DNA of 64,000 bases, taken from positions 47,914,486 through 47,978,485 of the forward strand of contig JAVIAB010000051.1 in assembly GCA_032433765.1 (NCBI GenBank). Reading direction: 5' to 3'. Numbering within the stretch: the stretch's first letter is position 1; each line of letters begins with the position of its first letter. Of this stretch, positions 57,873 through 64,000 are shown one piece after another. Below the pieces are notes generated by a model. That model saw only the letters and a program-made list of their open reading frames with translations. It searched no databases and was not told where the DNA came from. Source of the stretch: Megaustenia siamemsis. Lineage: Eukaryota > Mollusca > Gastropoda > Stylommatophora > Ariophantidae. The position numbers were made by a program, and so were the translations under genes.

Positions 57873-58139
57873 CCTTTCAACCCAGATCAACATTTGCTAC
57901 ACATCTAGACCGGCGCTGATCACGAGAAGGACTTGCGATCTTGATGAGAACTAAAATGGTACTGTACAAACTGTTGCTATTGTTGAAATATCCCCACTGC
58001 CTCAATTTCTTGATGATCGCAACATTCCTTCTATAAATCTGTTAAAAGGGCCCAATAAACAGTATAAATTCTTCGTAATTGTAAATGAAAGACTTTGCCT
58101 TGGTAATGCTTTTGAAAGCTAATGTCTTCATAGGATTTT

Positions 58140-58495
58140 ATACATAAGCTGGAAAGAAAACATTTCAAATGAAGAAATAAGAGACGAATCAAAACAAGAG
58201 TGCGTGTGGAACCTTATAAAAAGTTGGAAATGCATTTGTCACGTGTTGAGAATGAATGAAGAAAGACTTCACCGGCATGCATTTATGTGGAAACCATCCG
58301 GTAAAATAACAAAAAATAAAAAAAAAGCAGAATAAGTGAATAGCTACTCAGAATAATTACTAGGGACGGCTCAACCATGGGGCTAAAAAACAACCAAAAA
58401 CTGCAAGAACTAGCAACAAATTGTACATAGTGTAGAGCTATGACTTCCGCCCTATGTGCCGCCTTTGGCCCGAGAGGAAAATGAATGAATGCAAA
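58140..58495 (+). mobile_element. LINE 3' end (type 5 tail)
   Basis: The plus strand reads SWKCICHVLRMNEERLHRHA, then FMWKPSGKI, and near the end LCAAFGPRGK. That is the 'GHVLRM..ERLPR.al.W.P.gK' and 'LCAA.GP' pattern of another endonuclease/reverse-transcriptase LINE. Its last bases 'gccctatgtgccgcctttgg' recur in the element at 46,655. Confidence 0.75.
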
Positions 58496-58744
58496 CAAGA
58501 CTGATTGTAATGTGCTTGGAAGAAGCTTACTGAAGTATAGCTGTTAGATTAATTTGGTAACATCAGAGATATACTCATTGCAACGAAATGTGTACAGAAA
58601 GCAAATACTATCTTGACTGAAGATGAAACTTGTTCATTCAACAATCGTACTTAGCTATAATAGTGTTTGACAATCTAAGCAATGTTTTTTAAAGAAAATA
58701 TAGACTGGTGGACAAATATATTAAGTAGATTACATAAAACGGTG

Positions 58745-59376
<632 letters not shown>

Positions 59377-59706
59377 GTGTTTGGGTAGAGCTATGTGCTT
59401 TAAATTATTTTGTTAAAAGAGAGCACTTACAATTTATTTCATTTACGCAACACGAGAAAATCACTGAATAAAGTGTCGGCCAATCAAAGTAAAATATCTA
59501 CAACAGCACGTAAATTCATTCGGAAGGTTATACAGTAAAAGGAGGTGGGTGTAGCTAATAGACTACGTGCTCAGAGAGATCCAGAAAGCAACACTGAAAG
59601 CACAATGCGGTGGACTTCAGAGAAACGATTAAAGTGAGATCGAGAAGGATGAACTGAAGGTAGGTATGCAAAGTGTGTTTGAAAAACTGCAAGGCTGACT
59701 ATGAGT
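59377..59706. other. No gene seen
   Basis: Nothing recognised between the microsatellite and the PLE end. Confidence 0.4.
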
Positions 59707-59835
59707 AATGGGTTAAGGCAAAGAAATGCAAATGAATGCATAAAAATGCGAAACTGCAGTAAGCTAAATGTGAGGGAGAATTGAACAAAAAATAGAAAAA
59801 ATTGGTATAGTAGAAGCTTTGCTTGATGAAATTTG
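59707..59835 (-). mobile_element. Old PLE 3' terminus
   Basis: The plus strand shows 'aaggcaaagaaatgcaaatg' and 'aaaaatgcgaaactgcagta', then 'ggtatagtagaagctttgc'. This is the same order as 24,990-25,100 (aaggcatcaagatgcacc, gagatgcgaagctgctgta, ggtatggtaaaagctttac). Strongly diverged, so only a possible third PLE copy. Confidence 0.5.
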
Positions 59836-59879
59836 TGCGACAAATCGTCCAAATAAACGTTCAAATCTGTGTCGTCTAT

Positions 59880-60122
59880 GAGAAATGCAATCATTATTTT
59901 TTGGCCATGTAATGAGAAGAGAGCAACTGGAATATATTGTAACAACTGGGGAAATTGAGGGAAGAAGAGATAGAGCAAAGCAAAGAGAAAAAATACCAAA
60001 CAGCTTAAGAGAATGTCTTGGCAGAAGATCAACAACAGAAATCATAAATAACTGTCGAGATCGAAAATTGTGCAGAGACATGATCACCTACGCCAGCAGG
60101 CCCAGTACTTGATGATGATGAT
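59880..60122 (+). mobile_element. RTE-like LINE 3' end (type 1 tail)
   Basis: The open frame reads MQSLFFGHVMRREQLEYIVT, TGEIEGRRDRAKQREKIPNS and LCRDMITYASRPST, ending in 'gatgatgatgatgag'. It is the best-preserved type 1 tail here. 5' truncated at about 59,880. Confidence 0.9.
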
Positions 60123-60267
60123 GAGAAATGCTTGGGGAAACTTCAAAATGTGGTCATATATGGAACAAAATGCAAAGGTTTCGTTGTTGGTGTACAGAAC
60201 ACTACAGTGCGTGTGTAAACACAGTGTCGGGTTAATCCTCCAATACAAGAAGAAGTAAACAGATTGT

Positions 60268-61003
60268 TCATTCCTCTTCTTCTTTTTTCTTTCCTTCCTC
60301 ATCAGCCTTTCAGCATCGAAGGGAGATATAATTTGCGGTCTTTTGCTCTTCTGCTCGCCTCTGCTGCTGTTATGTTTCCTAGTGCTTCTAATATTCCATC
60401 GACCCATCTTTTTCGTGGTCGACCCTTGGGTCTGGTGTTCTCAAAACGTTTGTTGAAAGTTCGTTGTGTTGTGTTTTGTTCTTTCTGCCTTGTCACGTGG
60501 CCAAACCATTTTATCTGTTGTTTCCTTATATATTCTATGGCGGGAGCTATTCCTAGCGTTTTTCTAAGTTCTTCATTTCTGATCTTATCTCTGAGACTGT
60601 TTCCTGTCATTCGTCTAACATATTTCATCTCTGTAGAGGTTATTTTCCTTATTGTTCTTGCATCTAGGGTCTAGGTCTGGCATTGGTAGCACAATCTTGG
60701 GATGAAGATTGTATTGTATAGTGCTCGTTTTGCCTCTAGAGTTATTTCCTTGTTGGGCAATAGTGGTGATAACTGTCGGATGATTTGACAAGTTTTGTTG
60801 CATCTTGATTCTATCTCTGCTGTTTGAGAATTATCATTTGTCATTAGACTTCCTAGGTATTTGAATTCCTCTACTTGTTTTAGTTGTCTGCCTTCTATAG
60901 TCATGTTGATGTTCTGTTTATTTTTGACGACATTCATGACTTCTGTTTTGTTGATGTTGATTTTCATGTTGTATTTTGTGCCTGAATTGTTCATTACAGA
61001 TGT
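60268..61003 (-). mobile_element. RTE-like LINE fragment (type 3), well preserved
   Basis: Minus-strand order: MKININKTEVMNVVKNKQNI, KQVEEFKYLGSLMTNDNSQT, LPNKEITLEAKRALYNTIFI (thumb/linker), KYVRRMTGNSLRDKIRNEEL, RKTLGIAPAIEYIRKQQIKW, FGHVTRQKEQNTTQRTF, KGRPRKRWVDGILEALGNIT, AEASRRAKDRKLYLPSMLKG. Only one frame change is needed near 60,640. The reverse transcriptase core is absent, so it is 5' truncated. It is the reference for the other type 3 fragments. Confidence 0.92.
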
Positions 61004-61091
61004 CATATACGACACAGTACTATAGCAAACAACAATTTAAACGGACCGTTTTGAAGCCCCGAAAACATTGTGTTTTCCCTATTAAATACTA

Positions 61092-61337
61092 ATTGTTTAA
61101 TTATCATCATCATCATCGAGTGCCTTCTCCGCAACGAAGGTTGGCTACCATAGATCGCCATTCTACTCTGTTTCTTGCGTTGATTGTGCAGGCTGTCATT
61201 GATTGACTTGTCCATCTTTTGATGTTACTCGTCCATGTTAGTCTTGATCTGCCTCTGCCTCTTTTACCTTGTATTTTCCCTTGCAATATTACTTGTAGTA
61301 GGCTGTTGTGTCTTTTAACATGGCCCACAAATTTCAT
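61092..61337 (-). mobile_element. RTE-like LINE 3' end (type 2 tail), best copy
   Basis: The minus strand reads MKFVGHVKRHNSLLQVILQG, KIQGKRGRGRSRLTWTSNIK, RWTSQSMTACTINARNRVEW and RSMVANLRCGEGTR in one frame. 'catcatcatcatc' at 61,104 is its 3' tail. Confidence 0.9.
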
Positions 61338-62112
61338 AATTGTTTAATAACAGCTTTAAACTAATAAAAACTGTGAAATAAATTAAGTCAGATATGAATG
61401 TGGAAATAGACAATACATTTGACATAGAACCATAATCCATTTATAACGAAGCAGTGATAGTAGTTTATCTATTGCACGATATAATCAGTATTACTTTGTA
61501 CTGTGATGCCGAGTGAAGAATTGACCGAGTGATAGTAATCTGTTACGCCATGAAGCCAATGCAATGAGTACAGAAACGGGAGACAGTCGATATGGAGACT
61601 GGGTAAGATCCACTCTGATTTATTTATGCGCTGCGAGCACTCGGCTGATATCATTACTCTCTCAGCCTCGTCCTGTGAGTATTTCTCGTAAACTCTCATG
61701 AACGTTTTATCACAGCGTCACGTGCTGATTGGTGGATATATATACTATAGCCAATTAAAATAATTTGATGACGTAAGAGATGTGTACTAGTTGTGTACAG
61801 GCTTCACTACTGAAAGATTAGTGTATTTCGTTTTGTTTTCTTTTGATGTCGACACGTAACAGTGGACCCAGTAGTTAAAAATTAGTACTTAATTCGTAGA
61901 CTTTATATGGAAATAAGCAGCAACGAACACTGTCCACTTCCCTTTTAAACGCTTCTTATTAGAACGGAAATGTAAGGTCAACACACGTCATTTAGCTAAA
62001 ACATGCTTTGTGACTATATAGTTAGCATTTGAATGAACAGCGTGATATACGTCATATTCCCCCACCCCAACTTTTCCTCTCATCCTGCAGTACGATATTC
62101 ACTTTACACCTC
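61338..62112. other. No gene seen
   Basis: Nothing recognised. Confidence 0.45.
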
Positions 62113-62425
62113 TATTCCAGCCTTTTACTTGCTTGTATAAATACCGACTTTCTGACAACCCGTGTTCGATTCCCGCTGGAAGCAGTGTGAATTGTACTCG
62201 TGGTTGGAAAAAAAACACCCCTGCGGTCGACCCAGCCGCTGGCAAAAATTGATACCAAGGTAGTAATCTGAAAAGGTGAGGAATGCCGTATCGTGAATTT
62301 CGATGCTTGAAGCGACACTGTCCAGAAGTCTCCGAACACTTCTGGATAGGCGGCCGAACACATTTGGGTGAAAGCTCGCGTGCTAAGATGCCGATTCAAG
62401 TCTCGTACTTTACCTTACTTTACTT
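62113..62425 (+). mobile_element. Decayed tRNA-derived SINE
   Basis: 'acaacccgtgttcgattccc' carries a clear B box; the A box region before it (acttgcttgtataaatacc) is eroded. The end 'gtactttaccttactttact' resembles the SINE-A 3' end (ctctttactttactt at 44,936). The body is otherwise different. On minus the frame SGNRTRVVRKS is the typical translation of such a head, not a gene. Confidence 0.55.
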
Positions 62426-63384
62426 TAGATCTCAATAACTGGACTGCATCAGTTGATTCTCTTGTGTTAGATAATCAAGGATACACTTCGTTATCCGATT
62501 TATCCGTTAGACAATCTCAACAAGCTCGGGTTTACTAAATGATCGATAGTAACTTGCAAGTGATATTGTTTAAAATATCTGCAGTGCGGAAACTCCGTTT
62601 GGAGAACTATCAACACTACATGAAACAATGATAAAAAAAAGACTTCATTTAAATTACAAGCAAGAAGTCATCTCGATTTCGAAGTCACATTTTAGGGTCA
62701 TCAAAGTCTTGACAAACATGTCTCCCTCGTTGACATCTGTGTCATACAAGTTTCCAAAAGATATGCAGTCATGGATGGAGTAAAACAAGCGTCTCTAACA
62801 AATCAAGAAGAGCTGTAACGAAAAGAAAATAGACAATTTTGTAATTCAATTTTTCCAGTAACAAGTTGCCTGTTTTGTATCTGATACAATTTGTCTTTAT
62901 TGAGCGTGTCAAACACTGTGTTGCTCATTATTTGTTTCTCTGCTGCCAGACATATATCACAGATTAGATTTTATTTTTCAAGGCCTGACTATATTCTCTA
63001 TGTGTTTACTCTTGGCCACAGCCACCTATAGTACTAAAAGGCCCAGGAACTGAAAAGAATCATCCTAATTTGGTGACGATTTCAGCTTTGCAGCATCTAT
63101 TACGGGTATTATGTAAGCAGTCTATATCTCGCTTAGCTGAAGATACTACAAACTTAGGGTGATTCTGGGATTTCCCTCTCAGTCTGCAGGCCTTAGTAAA
63201 ACTATAGACTGCTGTGGTCTTATATTTCGTACTATATCTAAGCAAAGATTATTTTCTTTTATATCTAATTCAAGTGTTACATATTTTCACTTCTTTTGAA
63301 TCTCAGGATGAAATGCAACAGATTTGAAAACATTGATGGACTCATTAGTTGCTTTTACAGCCTGAGAGTTAAGATTAGAAATTT
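62426..63384. other. No gene assigned
   Basis: A 61-codon minus frame at 63,060-63,245 (starts MLRYSTKYKTTAVYSFTKAC) is not recognised. No other signal. Confidence 0.4.
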
Positions 63385-63712
63385 TAAAAACTGCAGGAAA
63401 AATTAGGAATAATTACCGCCATAGCATATAAAGAAAAAAAACATAGAATGCTTTGGTAAACATGATAAGACGAAAAGACCAAAACACAACATAACGAGCC
63501 TTTAATGGCGAAAACACCATACTCAATGGCAAACCACGAAAAAAGATCGATTGATAGAAGATTAGAAATATTAGGAAACATAACAGTAGCAGAGGCCAAA
63601 AGAAGTGCAAAGGAAAAAAAATTATATCTCCCCTTGACGCTGAAAGGTAAACGAGGAAGGAAAGAAACAGGAGAAGAAGACGGCCTTTGTTTGAAGTAAT
63701 AGAAACACAAAC
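63385..63712 (+). mobile_element. RTE-like LINE 3' end (type 3)
   Basis: The plus strand matches the end of 60,268-61,003: a LGIITAIAY stretch, then RRLEILGNITVAEAKRSAKE and KKLYLPLTLKGKRGRKETGE. Frameshifts lie at about 63,460. 5' truncated. Confidence 0.87.
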
Positions 63713-64000
63713 TATGCAAAAGAAATAGTGAAAGACAAAAAGACAAATTATAACGACCAAATTGAGATGTCTTACATGAATTCTGCATGTAACATGTGAC
63801 AAAATAAGAAGCCAAGGTAAATGAAGAACAGCACATACTTAACACTACTCTCGAGTTATATTTAAGAACAATAAATGAAGTGATTTAGGTACAATACGGG
63901 ACTACTAAAAAAACACATCTTTCTTTTTCATCATTTTAGATCTTATCGTGGTGAGTTGCACTAGATGGATGTAGATGTTATGTTAGGAACATGATCACTG
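63713..64000. other. No gene seen
   Basis: AT-rich end of the window, nothing recognised. Confidence 0.4.

Noticed and set aside
59571..60087. Minus-strand frames of 107-154 codons
   Set aside because: Antisense of the plus-strand LINE tail at 59,880-60,122 and the PLE remnant.

Overview
The window is AT-rich animal nuclear DNA with almost no single-copy coding sequence. It holds one recognisable host coding exon: the terminal exon of a nicotinic acetylcholine receptor subunit at 36,116-36,861 (+). That exon, together with abundant RTE-like LINEs, an I-type LINE with RNase H, Penelope-like elements, a mariner, several tRNA-derived SINEs and long minisatellite arrays, suggests an invertebrate. 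A lophotrochozoan, most likely a mollusc, fits best, but the species is an inference and not proven here. There is no operon structure, phage, CRISPR array or bacterial gene.

Layout. 1-10.9 kb: nested LINE tails, a SINE-A copy, a 35-bp array (0.9-1.9 kb), two LINE tails meeting 3' to 3' (3.2-3.7 kb), a 52-bp array (5.5-7.0 kb) and a SINE-B copy (9.1-9.4 kb). 11.1-15.75 kb: about 61 copies of a 76-bp satellite with a 20-unit higher-order repeat. 16-24 kb: SINEs, LINE fragments and a 56-bp minisatellite that grew out of LINE sequence (22.0-23.1 kb). 24.8-33.96 kb: a nested transposon cluster. A nearly complete RTE-like LINE (- strand) is split by a Penelope-like element and by an I-type LINE, and the I-type LINE is itself split by a SINE-A. 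Target-site duplications can be read for all three insertions, and the one around the I-type LINE is unusually long (76 bp). 34.6-36.0 kb: a broken DD34D mariner with 39-bp terminal inverted repeats, ending about 150 bp before the receptor exon. 37.0-37.8 kb: a 28-bp AT-rich array just after the receptor stop codon.

42.0-44.4 kb: about 61 copies of a 21-bp repeat with two main unit types, passing into 42-bp dimers and interrupted by a small rearranged Penelope-like insertion. 44.7-51.5 kb: SINEs, a 37-bp array and LINE fragments. 51.9-53.1 kb: a LINE copy with an intact YADD motif and a (GAT)n tail. 54.6-64 kb: more LINE tails, an RNase H fragment, a GACA/GATA/GGTA microsatellite block and a decayed SINE.

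The parts do not form a pathway. The receptor exon would end a ligand-gated ion-channel subunit whose upstream exons are not visible. Everything else is transposon and satellite history. The most useful observations are the datable nesting, the 76-bp duplication, a hammerhead-ribozyme-like core kept in two Penelope-like copies with different 3-nt losses, and the higher-order structure of the satellites. Copy numbers and boundaries were read by eye and may be off by a few bases.
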